64,000 nt of DNA, taken from assembly GCA_910588405.1 (NCBI GenBank), contig CAJUPT010000006.1, forward strand, positions 1-64,000, in the 5' to 3' direction. The stretch's first letter is position 1, and every line of letters starts with the position of its first letter. The notes beneath the pieces were generated by a model. The model saw only the letters and a program-made list of their open reading frames with translations, did not search any database and had not been told where the DNA came from. Positions 43,246-51,801 of the stretch are shown piece after piece. Source of the DNA: an uncultured Lachnospiraceae bacterium (GTDB lineage Bacteria; Bacillota; Clostridia; Lachnospirales; Lachnospiraceae). The position numbers were made by a program, and so were the translations under genes.

Positions 43246-43521
43246 ATGGAAACGACTAAAGTCGTTTCCTATACCTTTTATGAAAAGCCGCACACATATA
43301 TGTTTAACCATTATGACGACCATTTCAAGTTCTGGAACATGGACGGCGTCACATTCCCAAACGCGAAATATGTGCACCCATTAAAGCAACGGGACATACA
43401 GCATATTTATGATCAGCTGATTCAAGATGATAATATCACTTTACTGGTAGTGTTCGGAAACCCCGTCGATTTCCGCTTCCATTCCGAAAGCGACATCGAT
43501 TTATATATGGGTGTGAAATAA
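43246..43521 (+). pseudogene. Truncated MNT nucleotidyltransferase
   Basis: The 91-residue frame holds a nucleotidyltransferase core, VVFGNPVDFRFHSESDIDLY. The usual Gly-Ser is Gly-Asn, and the Asp-x-Asp pair is present. It stops right after the second strand, so a large part of the domain, including the third catalytic acid, is absent. The HEPN frame begins two bases later in another frame. In related loci the two domains are complete and either fused or adjacent. No good ribosome site is seen. Confidence 0.6.
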
Positions 43522-43523
43522 TT

Positions 43524-44183
43524 TTGTTCAGGAAAGCCCTTCGCGATTATGATTTGTCCGTGCTGATCATGGAAACCTACTTCAACGATGAACTGGGGCT
43601 GAACAACGCCGCCTACCATCTCCAGCAATGTGTGGAAAAAGTATTAAAAGGATATCTGGAATGCGTCGGCGTTACCGTGCCACGGACCCATAAAATCGGA
43701 AATCTTTTAAAAATGTCGGCTAAAAACGGTTCCTCTTTCACATCCACAGACTGGCTGGATGCCCATGCGGAAATGCTGGAAGCATGGGAGAGCGAAACCA
43801 AGTACAATGCGGAATTTCTGGTGGAATATAAAAAAATCCGGGAGGCTGTCAAAGGCATTGGCGATGCGTTAAAGCTAAACGGCATCTGCCAGGAGCCGGA
43901 TACGGCCATCACACCGGAAATCAAAACACGGCTCCTTGCCATGCTGCCTAAAAACAGAATTCCGGCTGACAATCTGGAATGGAACATATTTTTCCGGATC
44001 TACCGCTCCAAATTAGGACTTAACGACCATCAAAATAACGCAGACCCGCCTTTTTCTCTGGATGATTATTTTAAAAAATACGGAATCACGGATAAAAACG
44101 CGGAAGTCGAACGGCTGCAGGTTCTGTTTCATACAACGGATATGAACCGGATTAAACAGCAAGTACGAGATACGTTAATGTAA
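43524..44183 (+). CDS. HEPN-domain protein
   Basis: The 219-residue frame opens with TTG directly after the nucleotidyltransferase stop. It begins with a HEPN domain (about 1-105): RKALRDYDLSVLIMET, NNAAYHLQQCVEKVLKGYL and a THKIGNLL segment. The second half is of no known family. HEPN/MNT pairs act as toxin-antitoxin systems, the MNT adenylylating the HEPN toxin; the HEPN RNase motif R-x4-6-H is not obvious here. The first ATG within the domain would delete the N-terminal helix, so translation probably depended on the upstream frame. It may be a decayed fusion. Confidence 0.6.
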   Translation: MFRKALRDYDLSVLIMETYFNDELGLNNAAYHLQQCVEKVLKGYLECVGVTVPRTHKIGNLLKMSAKNGSSFTSTDWLDAHAEMLEAWESETKYNAEFLVEYKKIREAVKGIGDALKLNGICQEPDTAITPEIKTRLLAMLPKNRIPADNLEWNIFFRIYRSKLGLNDHQNNADPPFSLDDYFKKYGITDKNAEVERLQVLFHTTDMNRIKQQVRDTLM

Positions 44184-44917
44184 TGCTGACAAGCGAAAAA
44201 CTTCCAACAACCGAATAACGTAAAAAAAGAGATACGACATTTCCTGAGAAGCATTAATTTTTCCTTGTAAAAACCGGTCGTCATAACAACTTCCTATACC
44301 GGCAGCTATAACAACTGCTGGCATAGGAAGTTTATAAATTTTTACAGATATTGAGCAAAAATAAGTTTTCATTTACAGACTTCATTTTTGAAGCCTACTA
44401 TTTGTGTTGCAAAAAATTTTGGAACTCACATATCTGGCTAAGATAAAGCCTTATGACACTTCATCAAAATAAACTGACTTCCCATACTCAACAGCTTTAG
44501 CCACACTGGTAGGCTGGCATTGTCTATTTCTTTGGCTATGAATCTCTTTTAAATTTTTTCTAGTTCTTTCCTGTTTGTTCCATACTGGACATATCCGCAT
44601 GAAAAAGGTAGACTTTTCATAAATGATAAAGTTTTAGTAAAACTCAGACAGAATACATCAACAATCCACCAGAATGCATCGCCCACGATATGTCAGAAAC
44701 ATAATCAATTCTGATCTGCTTAACATGTGCTGTTTGGTTACACCCACCTTTTTATCGAATTAATTTCTGAGTTGTTTTCTGACCGGGGATTTCACTATGA
44801 TAATTAGGATGTTAAAAGATAGTTAAAACATACTTGATTTGAATTCGCTTGAAATTTAAAACGATCAATGCTGATAATGATAAAATAGATTTTTACTATA
44901 TGCACATATTTTCCGAA
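44184..44917. other. Gene-free AT-rich stretch
   Basis: Just after the HEPN gene, AACTTCCTAT-ACCGGCAG pairs with CTGCTGGCATAGGAAGTT at about 44288-44335, with two G-T-type mismatches, followed by a weak T-run; it may be a terminator. The rest, about 550 bases, shows no convincing frame, repeat or RNA gene. Confidence 0.45.
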
Positions 44918-45100
44918 TTATTTATTTATGCTACTTTTGTGTTGCCCAATAATCTTTCCAATCAGCCCTCCTGCCATAGACGCATGACCGCCTCCATTTT
45001 CGATCCCGTCCAACGCAACATGGGTTAGTTCTCCTGCATAAACTCTGAAGATTTCCGAGCGAGCAGAATAACATAAAAAGAGCGGCCTGCCAACCCAGTT
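44918..45100 (-). pseudogene. C-terminal fragment of a DHH-family phosphoesterase
   Basis: The minus-strand frame reads CYSARSEIFRVYAGELTHVAL, then GIENGGGHASMAGGLI, the DHHA1 substrate-binding end with the Gly-Gly-Gly-His motif. The catalytic DHH half and a plausible start are missing. It lies beside the motility-linked genes and seems a deletion remnant. Confidence 0.6.
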
Positions 45101-45155
45101 CGCAAGCCACTCATTCAAAAACAAACTCTTTGCGTATCAATCCTCTCTGCCGCCA

Positions 45156-45773
45156 TCACAGCAGCTGCGCTCTCTGCTCCTGCATCTTCTTAAATACATA
45201 GGCGCCTACCGCCGCGTCCGCCTGCTCGCTCATTTTCAGGAACCGGCATCCGTAGCCATAGCGGCTGTCCGCCTCTCTCTTTCCCCGCACCACTCTTGCA
45301 GTGTAGGACCGCTCCGAACCGTCAAAATTCACACGAAACGCAAACATCTCGTACAAAGACAAGGGCTGTATCGTAGAGATGTAGACGCCTCCCGTGCTTA
45401 CATCACGAATCGTAGCGGGAAAGTCACCATGCTTTTCGGCTTTCCCCCATATTTCTATGGAAGCCCTCACACGAACCTGCCCTCTTTTATTCAGAGCCTC
45501 CCTTTTCTGACCCAGCATATTGCAGTCAGCAATCCACGGCTCTCCTCGCTGCGTATAATTATTTCTCCGGATCACCAGCTCGCAGTCCATATCCACCAGA
45601 CCTCTCTGGCCGTCGAAAAAACGTACGGCGGTCTTTAACCGGCCGTCGCTCAGCTGGTAGTCCGAAAAGTACAGGCGAATCACTTCATTCGGGAAAAGCT
45701 CTACTCTTCCCTCGATCACTCTCTTGTCCTTCGGCAAATACACCTGGCATTTGCTGCAGTCTGCCAGTACCAT
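45156..45773 (-). CDS. PilZ-domain protein (YcgR-like)
   Basis: The 205-residue cytosolic protein has an N-terminal YcgR-like part and a C-terminal PilZ domain (about 95-200) with both ligand motifs: Arg-rich QVRVR and DVSTGGVYIS. This predicts cyclic-di-GMP binding. Flagellar-brake proteins have this layout, and the neighbours are flagellar-type genes, so a motility role is likely. The gene is last in a run of four co-directional genes. Confidence 0.86.
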   Translation of the reverse strand: MVLADCSKCQVYLPKDKRVIEGRVELFPNEVIRLYFSDYQLSDGRLKTAVRFFDGQRGLVDMDCELVIRRNNYTQRGEPWIADCNMLGQKREALNKRGQVRVRASIEIWGKAEKHGDFPATIRDVSTGGVYISTIQPLSLYEMFAFRVNFDGSERSYTARVVRGKREADSRYGYGCRFLKMSEQADAAVGAYVFKKMQEQRAQLL

Positions 45774-45799
45774 ATTCTCTCCCCCTCTTCAGTATGGTA

Positions 45800-46723
45800 T
45801 CACAGATCCATAAAACCGGCGGCCTTATCCGCCTGCATCATCATCTGAATCCGAAGCATCTGTACCAGGCTGGAAAAACCCTCCTGATCCATTCCGTAAG
45901 AACTGCCGCCGCCATAAGAAGATGCCATGGCCGCCATCGCCAAACTGCTCATCATACTGTTGATATTCCCACTGCCAAGTCCCATCAGACTATTCAGATA
46001 GCTGTCACCTCCAAACAGACTGTCCGAGTTGTCGGAACCCAACAGACTTCCCACACTGCCAAAACTTCCAAGGCCACCCAGCAATCCTGTGCCACTGTCA
46101 GAATCATTCAGACCACTTAACAGAGAAGCCGTCCGGTTCATCTGGCTCAATTTCACGATATCCGCTACAACGTCGTTGACCGCTCCCTTTGTCTGTACGG
46201 TCTGATTCGCCAGAAGATCATCGCCTTCCATATAGGAAGCCACCTTCCGCACATAGTCCTGGGTCTCCGCAAAAGGAGGAACACCCCCATATTTCATAAC
46301 GCTGCCAGGGCCTGCATTATATGCTGCCAACGCCAGCGTCACATCGCCAAACTGGTCCAGCGTGCTCTTAAGATATTTTGCACCACCCATGATATTCTGT
46401 CTTGCGTCAAAGGGGTCGGTAACGCCCAAACTTTTCGCCGTTTGGGGCATCAGCTGCATCACACCCATCGCACCCGATCGGGAAACCGCATTGGGATTAA
46501 ACCCAGATTCGGTTTTTGCCACTGCTTTCAGCAGATTCACCGGCAAATCAAACAGCTTCGCCGCCTCCTCGAATATCGTATCCATGTCCTCTGACGTCGC
46601 AGAAAACGCCTGATTTAACACATCGGAAAAATCCCCGGTTGTCTTTGAAGAACTCTCTGCCACAGTCGATAACGGACGCTGGTTAAGCGCCTCCGTCTCC
46701 GTAGCCGATGTAATCAGAGCCAT
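45800..46723 (-). CDS. Lytic transglycosylase (SLT domain)
   Basis: From ATG 46723 the product has about 307 residues. The SLT domain (about 55-165) carries the catalytic Glu in KTESGFNP, the AMGVMQLMP motif, NIMGGAKYL and LAAYNAGPG. The rest is a Ser/Gly/Leu-rich low-complexity tail (about 190-300). No clear signal peptide, as in flagellar rod-cap or export-linked muramidases that use the flagellar export path. Alternative ATG 46729 is two codons longer. GGGAG lies upstream. Confidence 0.86.
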   Translation of the reverse strand: MALITSATETEALNQRPLSTVAESSSKTTGDFSDVLNQAFSATSEDMDTIFEEAAKLFDLPVNLLKAVAKTESGFNPNAVSRSGAMGVMQLMPQTAKSLGVTDPFDARQNIMGGAKYLKSTLDQFGDVTLALAAYNAGPGSVMKYGGVPPFAETQDYVRKVASYMEGDDLLANQTVQTKGAVNDVVADIVKLSQMNRTASLLSGLNDSDSGTGLLGGLGSFGSVGSLLGSDNSDSLFGGDSYLNSLMGLGSGNINSMMSSLAMAAMASSYGGGSSYGMDQEGFSSLVQMLRIQMMMQADKAAGFMDL

Positions 46724-46906
46724 CGTCATTCTCTCCCTTCTTCTCACCGTTCTCTCATCCGGACAAGCCGTAAGCCGCCCGATTTCCTCTTACAATCTAT
46801 TACATACATCGAAATAAAATGCAATTTTCCTTATTAAAACCTGAATTTTCTCTGCTGTCTGTCCCGGTATCTCCCGTCACCGGCTCCAAACGGAAACCAA
46901 CAAGCA

Positions 46907-47290
46907 TCACATTTCCGTCGAATCTCCGTTTTCTCCAAACATGTCTTCGCCAGTTTCCTCTGGCATAGCCTCTCCTCCTGACGAAGTCGTTCCAGCCTCG
47001 ACCTTTTTTACGGTCCCTTCCTCCGGCACATAATTCAGAAAGTAGAGATAAATATCCACCACTGCCTGATACAGCTCCACCGGAATCGAAGCCCCCAGCT
47101 TCACCTGGCTGAGCAATGAGCTCAGCGAATCGTCCTCGTAGACGGGAACGCCCGCTCCCATGGCCACTTCCGTGATTCGTTCTGCCATATAACCCATGCC
47201 GGAGGCCACCACCACTGGCGCTCTGTTTTTTTCCGGGTCATATTGAAGGGCCACCGCTCTTTTCTGCATCCGGCGCTCAAATTCTGACAT
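46907..47290 (-). CDS. FlhB C-terminal-like export switch protein (FlhX/YlqH-like)
   Basis: The 127-residue protein equals the cytoplasmic C-terminal domain of FlhB (about 8-95: AVALQYDP, APVVVASGMGYMAERI, VPVYEDDSLSSLL, IPVELYQAVVDIYLYF), without the membrane part and without the Asn-Pro-Thr-His autocleavage site. Stand-alone copies occur in motile Firmicutes (B. subtilis ylqH). A Glu/Gly-rich tail follows. Its ATG overlaps the end of the FliK-like gene by 14 bases, so translation is coupled. Confidence 0.87.
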   Translation of the reverse strand: MSEFERRMQKRAVALQYDPEKNRAPVVVASGMGYMAERITEVAMGAGVPVYEDDSLSSLLSQVKLGASIPVELYQAVVDIYLYFLNYVPEEGTVKKVEAGTTSSGGEAMPEETGEDMFGENGDSTEM

Positions 47291-48704
47291 TTACCGTTCT
47301 CTCCTTCTCCCTGATCTCAGGAAATACACTTTGAAGCCGCAAATCGCCTCTTTTTTCCGTAACCGTCATCCTGCCGGGCTTCATGCCATTATTCTTCAAA
47401 ATACCCGTCACATTCTCCTGGATGGCGTCAAACTCATTCTGCAAAGCCGGCGGCACGCCCAGCTGCATATTCACATTCCAGCCCTGAAATTCCAGAACCA
47501 TGTCAAAACTTCCCAGCCGCTGGATCTGAAACTGCAAAAGCATCCTGATCTTCCTACCGCCCTCTTCTCCGTCCTCACCTGCGTCGGGATCTACCCAGAT
47601 CTCCGACATCACCTCTTTTCCTTCATAAGAAAAAGGCATCAGCAGATGAATCAGAGGCATATATACGCTCTCATTCAATAATATATTCTGGGAAATGCTC
47701 TGGAACTGAAGCATCTGCTCCACGCCAGCCTCGCCCCGGCCGCCCCGCTCCAAAAGGCTTGCCAAAGCATCGGCAAATTTATTTCCTGCCTGGCTTCTGT
47801 GCATAGCTGCCAAAGTACTGTCCAGATCAGACTGGGCATCTCCCTTATAAAAATATGAAAATTCTCTGTTTCCCACCAGCCGCTGAAACAGCTTCATCAT
47901 TCCGTCCTGACTTCCATTCTCATACTTTACCGCATTGAGAATAAAAAGCATGACGGAATCTCTCACCGCTCCATAATCGTGGGTCCTGGAAATATAGTTG
48001 GAAAGAAAAGGAATAATCCGTCCATTCAAAGCCTGGGCATTCGCCTCGGTGTCCCCATTGGCCGCATACCAGTTCATCTGGGCCAGCTCCTGACGAAATT
48101 CCTCCCTAAAGGGGGTCAAAAGCTGATCATGGATCTGATCCGCAAGGCTACGCATCTGCGTCAGAAGATGGGGACCCGCACTGAAATCATTGTAGCTTTT
48201 CAAAAGCTCCAGCACCGCCTCTTTTAAACCATCTGACGTATTCTGAGTCAGGATATTCCGCAGACCGTCAAAAAACGCTCCCGAAAACTTTACCTGCGCG
48301 GCTCCCTGCTCCATAAAAAAGTTCAACAGATCTTCCCCTGACTGCATCTGTAAGGAAGCTGTCAATTCCTTCAACAGCTGAGCCAGCTGCGCCTGGTCCG
48401 CCGGCATACCTGCCGTATCCTGAAAAATAATCTGCTCTAGCAAGCCCGCAGTACTGGGATTGTTGCCCAATCTCTGTACAAAGGCACCATAATTGCTGTC
48501 GTAATCAAGGATGCTCGGGCTGCCTTCACCGGTCGCGGTTCCCGTCCTTCCGCCCTGCTGCCCGTCCGCCCGGACCACCCGGGTAGGGTCCACCGGATTA
48601 TGAATCCGAGGGTTCTGTACCTGATTTTTCGCTTCCTGGCCAGTTGGCAGTGTCCGATTATCGGTCTGAACAGGTGACGGCGTCACCTGTAAAATATTCG
48701 CCAT
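47277..48704 (-). CDS. FliK-like protein (YlqG-like)
   Basis: The 475-residue protein starts with a Gln/Pro/Thr-rich disordered region (1-60), has a long helical middle, and ends with a FliK C-terminal-like fold (about 375-475: LLQFQIQRLGSFDMVLEF, MKPGRMTVTEKRGDL). FliK sets hook length and switches FlhB specificity. Pairing with an FlhB-C-like protein matches B. subtilis ylqG-ylqH, whose function is unclear. ATG 48704 follows AAAGGGG; the longer frame adds residues lacking similarity. Confidence 0.78.
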   Translation of the reverse strand: MANILQVTPSPVQTDNRTLPTGQEAKNQVQNPRIHNPVDPTRVVRADGQQGGRTGTATGEGSPSILDYDSNYGAFVQRLGNNPSTAGLLEQIIFQDTAGMPADQAQLAQLLKELTASLQMQSGEDLLNFFMEQGAAQVKFSGAFFDGLRNILTQNTSDGLKEAVLELLKSYNDFSAGPHLLTQMRSLADQIHDQLLTPFREEFRQELAQMNWYAANGDTEANAQALNGRIIPFLSNYISRTHDYGAVRDSVMLFILNAVKYENGSQDGMMKLFQRLVGNREFSYFYKGDAQSDLDSTLAAMHRSQAGNKFADALASLLERGGRGEAGVEQMLQFQSISQNILLNESVYMPLIHLLMPFSYEGKEVMSEIWVDPDAGEDGEEGGRKIRMLLQFQIQRLGSFDMVLEFQGWNVNMQLGVPPALQNEFDAIQENVTGILKNNGMKPGRMTVTEKRGDLRLQSVFPEIREKERTVNVRI

Positions 48705-48835
48705 GATTTTGCCCCTTTCCCGGAAATGCAAAATTTCCCCTATGTTATACATCGGCACAATTCCGAACTTTCAACAGTGCTTTTTCTGGTATTTTTTAGT
48801 TTGCCTTCCTATTTTTTACCATATTTTCTAATTTT

Positions 48836-49381
48836 TTATTTTGTTTCCCGTTCTTTACTATGCTTACTGATCTTTCTCACTTCTTCCAGCTTCTCAAACT
48901 GCTCCAATACCTGTCCCAAACTCAGTTCGTCCACATCCACCGCCAAATCGGCATACCTCTCGTAAAGAGGAACGCGCTCTGCATAAAGCTCATCCAGTGT
49001 CATGCCATTTTTCAACACCACGCCTCTTGCTTCCAAATCCCCCAGCCGTGCCTTTAAACTCCCCAGACCAATGCGCAGGTAAACCACCAGGCTGATCTCT
49101 TTAAAATGATGCATCGCCTCCGGGCAGTAAACCACGCTGCCGCCGGGGGCGATCACCGTATACCGGGCCTGCACCTGAGCATTTACCTGATTTTCAATCC
49201 GCTCGAACCCTTCTGCTCCTTCTCTGGCAATGATATCCTTTAACAGACAGCCCTCCTGCTCCTGAATCAGCAGGTCTGTATCCACAAACTGAAGCCCCAG
49301 TTTCTTTGCCAACAGCACCCCTACCGTACTTTTCCCGGAACCGGGCATTCCGATTAACGTAATATTGTCCAATCTTATCAT
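48836..49381 (-). CDS. aroK: Shikimate kinase
   Basis: The 181-residue enzyme has Walker A GMPGSGKST at 11-19, the shikimate-binding VDTDLLIQE, an Arg in FERIE and the GGS segment (APGGSVVY). It phosphorylates shikimate in aromatic amino acid synthesis. No other aro gene is near. The last 20 residues are Lys/Glu-rich. The flanking genes are motility-linked and CBS pyrophosphatase, so it stands apart functionally. Confidence 0.9.
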   Translation of the reverse strand: MIRLDNITLIGMPGSGKSTVGVLLAKKLGLQFVDTDLLIQEQEGCLLKDIIAREGAEGFERIENQVNAQVQARYTVIAPGGSVVYCPEAMHHFKEISLVVYLRIGLGSLKARLGDLEARGVVLKNGMTLDELYAERVPLYERYADLAVDVDELSLGQVLEQFEKLEEVRKISKHSKERETK

Positions 49382-49489
49382 CCTTTATGCGTAACTGCAT
49401 CCCCTGTATTCAAATGAACCTATCACTCATATTTAACAGAACTTCACAGGAGAAGCCGCTGTCAAAAAACAATTAAGGAGGGCCGCATA

Positions 49490-51145
49490 TCAGCTCTGCA
49501 TGGCCAACATCAGCGACGGTACCATCTGCTTCTTTCTGGATACCACGCCTTCCAGGTAATATCCGATACCCTGGCTCCTCCCCGCCGGAAACGCATCCGC
49601 CAGCAGAGAAACCGCCATATTCTTCTCTGAACAGATCACCGTGGTAGACTCATCCAGAATGCTGGTCAGCATGAAATAGACCACATCCAATCCGGACTTT
49701 TCTTCCACCTCTTTCAGATAAGGAAGCAGCCGCTCTCCGATGGCCTCCAGCTCATCCGGATTCATGGAATTGATCTGGCCGATCCCTACCTTCACATCAC
49801 CCACAGCAAAAGTCTTATAATCCTGATAAAAGATTTCCTCCGATGTTTTCGAACCCAAATCGCTTCCCGCCGTAAACATATCCCTAGCCATTTTGACCGG
49901 ATCAAAGCCTGCAATACGGGCCAGCTCTTCGGCTGCAGCCTTATCTGCAGGCGTACAGGTAGGAGAACGATACAGCAATGTATCGGAAATAATGGCACAG
50001 CACAAAAGCCCTGCTGTCCGGGCATCGATCTCTATGCCTTTTTCCTGATACATCTGGTAAATGATGGTTGCGGTACAGCCCAAAGGCTGGTTACGGAAAA
50101 ATACCGGATTCATCGTCTCCATCGCCCCCAGTCGGTGATGGTCGATGATCTCCAGAATATCCGCCTTCTCAATGCCGTCCACTGCCTGGGTCCGCTCATT
50201 ATGGTCCACCAAAATCACCTGCTTCCGACGCATGCCAAGCAGATTCCGGCGGGAGATCATGCCCCTGTACAGTCCCTCCTCGTCCAAAACGGGGAAATCA
50301 CGATGCCGCTTGCTGGCCATCACCTCTTTGATATCGTCGGTAAAATCCTCCACGCCAAAGGTGATAATCTGTTCCTTCGTCATAAAATGACGGATGGGCA
50401 TACTCTGATTGATCAGCCTTGCCACCGTATATGTATCAAAAGGGGAACTGATCACCGTACAGTTCTTCTCCTCCGCCAGCATCTTGATCGTTCGGGATAC
50501 CGGCGCGCCGTCGCAGACGATAATACAAGCGGCATCCATCTCGATCGCACAGAGCTGCGATTCATACCGATTTCCCAGAATCACCAGATCACCGCCATCG
50601 ATATAGCTTTCCATCAGGTCCGGATTCGCCGCCGCAATCAGCACCTTTCCACGGTCAAACACACCATTTTCATCACCGATCAGCATAGTGCCCTCTATGG
50701 TTTCCACGATATTCGAGTAATGGGTCCTGGCCACAGACAGAATCCGGCTGTCATATACGTTCATGTAAGAATTGGCAATATCGCCAATGGTAATCAGACC
50801 TTCCAGTCTCCGGCCGCTGACGATGGGCAGCGTAACCACATTCAGGTCCTTCATCAGGCTCCACGCTTTTTTCAGAGAGATGCCGCTGTCCACCCCTGCG
50901 GTTTCTCGGATCTCCATATCCTTCACCTGGGTTCCCACATCCGTGATCAGCTCAGGCACAGGCAGCTTAAGATAATCCAGAACAAACTCTGTCTCCGGAT
51001 TCAGCTGGCCGGCTCTTTTGGGCTCATATCGTTCCCCTGTTTCCTTCTCCTTTAACCTTGCATAAGCAATGGCGGAGCAGATGGAATCCGTATCCGGATT
51101 TTTGTGTCCAACCACCATCACATGGCCTGTATTAGAAATTGCCAT
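49490..51145 (-). CDS. CBS- and DRTGG-containing manganese pyrophosphatase
   Basis: The 551-residue enzyme is a family-II (DHH) inorganic pyrophosphatase with a regulatory insert: N-terminal HKNPDTDSICSAIAYA, a CBS motif (about 70-125), DRTGG (about 130-245), a second CBS (about 250-310), then VDHNERTQAV, IIDHHRLG and the DHHA2 part. In this class adenine nucleotides bind the CBS pair and tune activity. Long type with DRTGG is usual in clostridia. ATG follows a GGAGG-type site. Confidence 0.93.
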   Translation of the reverse strand: MAISNTGHVMVVGHKNPDTDSICSAIAYARLKEKETGERYEPKRAGQLNPETEFVLDYLKLPVPELITDVGTQVKDMEIRETAGVDSGISLKKAWSLMKDLNVVTLPIVSGRRLEGLITIGDIANSYMNVYDSRILSVARTHYSNIVETIEGTMLIGDENGVFDRGKVLIAAANPDLMESYIDGGDLVILGNRYESQLCAIEMDAACIIVCDGAPVSRTIKMLAEEKNCTVISSPFDTYTVARLINQSMPIRHFMTKEQIITFGVEDFTDDIKEVMASKRHRDFPVLDEEGLYRGMISRRNLLGMRRKQVILVDHNERTQAVDGIEKADILEIIDHHRLGAMETMNPVFFRNQPLGCTATIIYQMYQEKGIEIDARTAGLLCCAIISDTLLYRSPTCTPADKAAAEELARIAGFDPVKMARDMFTAGSDLGSKTSEEIFYQDYKTFAVGDVKVGIGQINSMNPDELEAIGERLLPYLKEVEEKSGLDVVYFMLTSILDESTTVICSEKNMAVSLLADAFPAGRSQGIGYYLEGVVSRKKQMVPSLMLAMQS

Positions 51146-51289
51146 ATCTGGGCCTCCATATTTATATATTAATATATATTTTACCGTTTGTTCATACTTT
51201 GTTCACAGTCTGCTGTTATGATATTTGTATAGAAAGCAAACGATTCAATAAGAGTTTTCGTCATAATGCACATAGATTTTTCATAATTT

Positions 51290-51312
51290 CCCCAGGATAT
51301 CTTATCCTGGGG
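51290..51312 (-). terminator. Hairpin after the small membrane-protein gene
   Basis: CCCCAGGATA and TATCCTGGGG form a 10-bp stem with a 3-base loop. The T-run on the minus strand is weak (AAATTATG), so termination efficiency is uncertain. Confidence 0.55.
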
Positions 51313-51354
51313 ACTCCTCGTTTATAAAGGTTATAAACATCAGCCTTATTGATT

Positions 51355-51630
51355 TTACTCAGCAACCGTCTCTGCCTCAGTCTCCGCCAGCACGCCTGTC
51401 AAGTCGCTGACCACCATCTCTTCCCGTGCATAGTTCGGACGGGCCGCCAGCTTCGCCTGATAATCATTATAAAAGGTAACGCCGATGGCTGCACCGATTC
51501 CTCCGCACACCACCAGAATAACCGCCCAGGTAATCATCCTGCCGGCTTTTTTCTTCCGTTTTTCCTTCTCCACATTCTCTTTTCTGTGGGCTTTTTCCTG
51601 CTTATATCTCTCTACCTTTTCCTGGCTCAT
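51355..51630 (-). CDS. Small single-pass membrane protein
   Basis: From ATG 51630 the product has 91 residues: a charged Lys/Glu-rich helix (1-30), one membrane segment (MITWAVILVVCGGIGAAIG) and an external or cytosolic tail with several Glu/Thr residues. No family is recognised. AAGGAG lies about 11 bases upstream; the longer ORF to 51669 is possible. It lies between the CBS pyrophosphatase and ABC exporter genes, on the same strand. Confidence 0.65.
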   Translation of the reverse strand: MSQEKVERYKQEKAHRKENVEKEKRKKKAGRMITWAVILVVCGGIGAAIGVTFYNDYQAKLAARPNYAREEMVVSDLTGVLAETEAETVAE

Positions 51631-51801
51631 CTCCGTAAATACTCCTTCCTGCCATTCTATCATATTCACCGCTTATACCCATGAACCGAATCCGATAAAA
51701 TGCGCCGCTTTAACGTGCAAAAATATCACTCACACATAAACTATTTTATACTCTCACTGTCAAATGTGCAAGTATTTTCTACATATACTCAATCCATAAC
51801 C

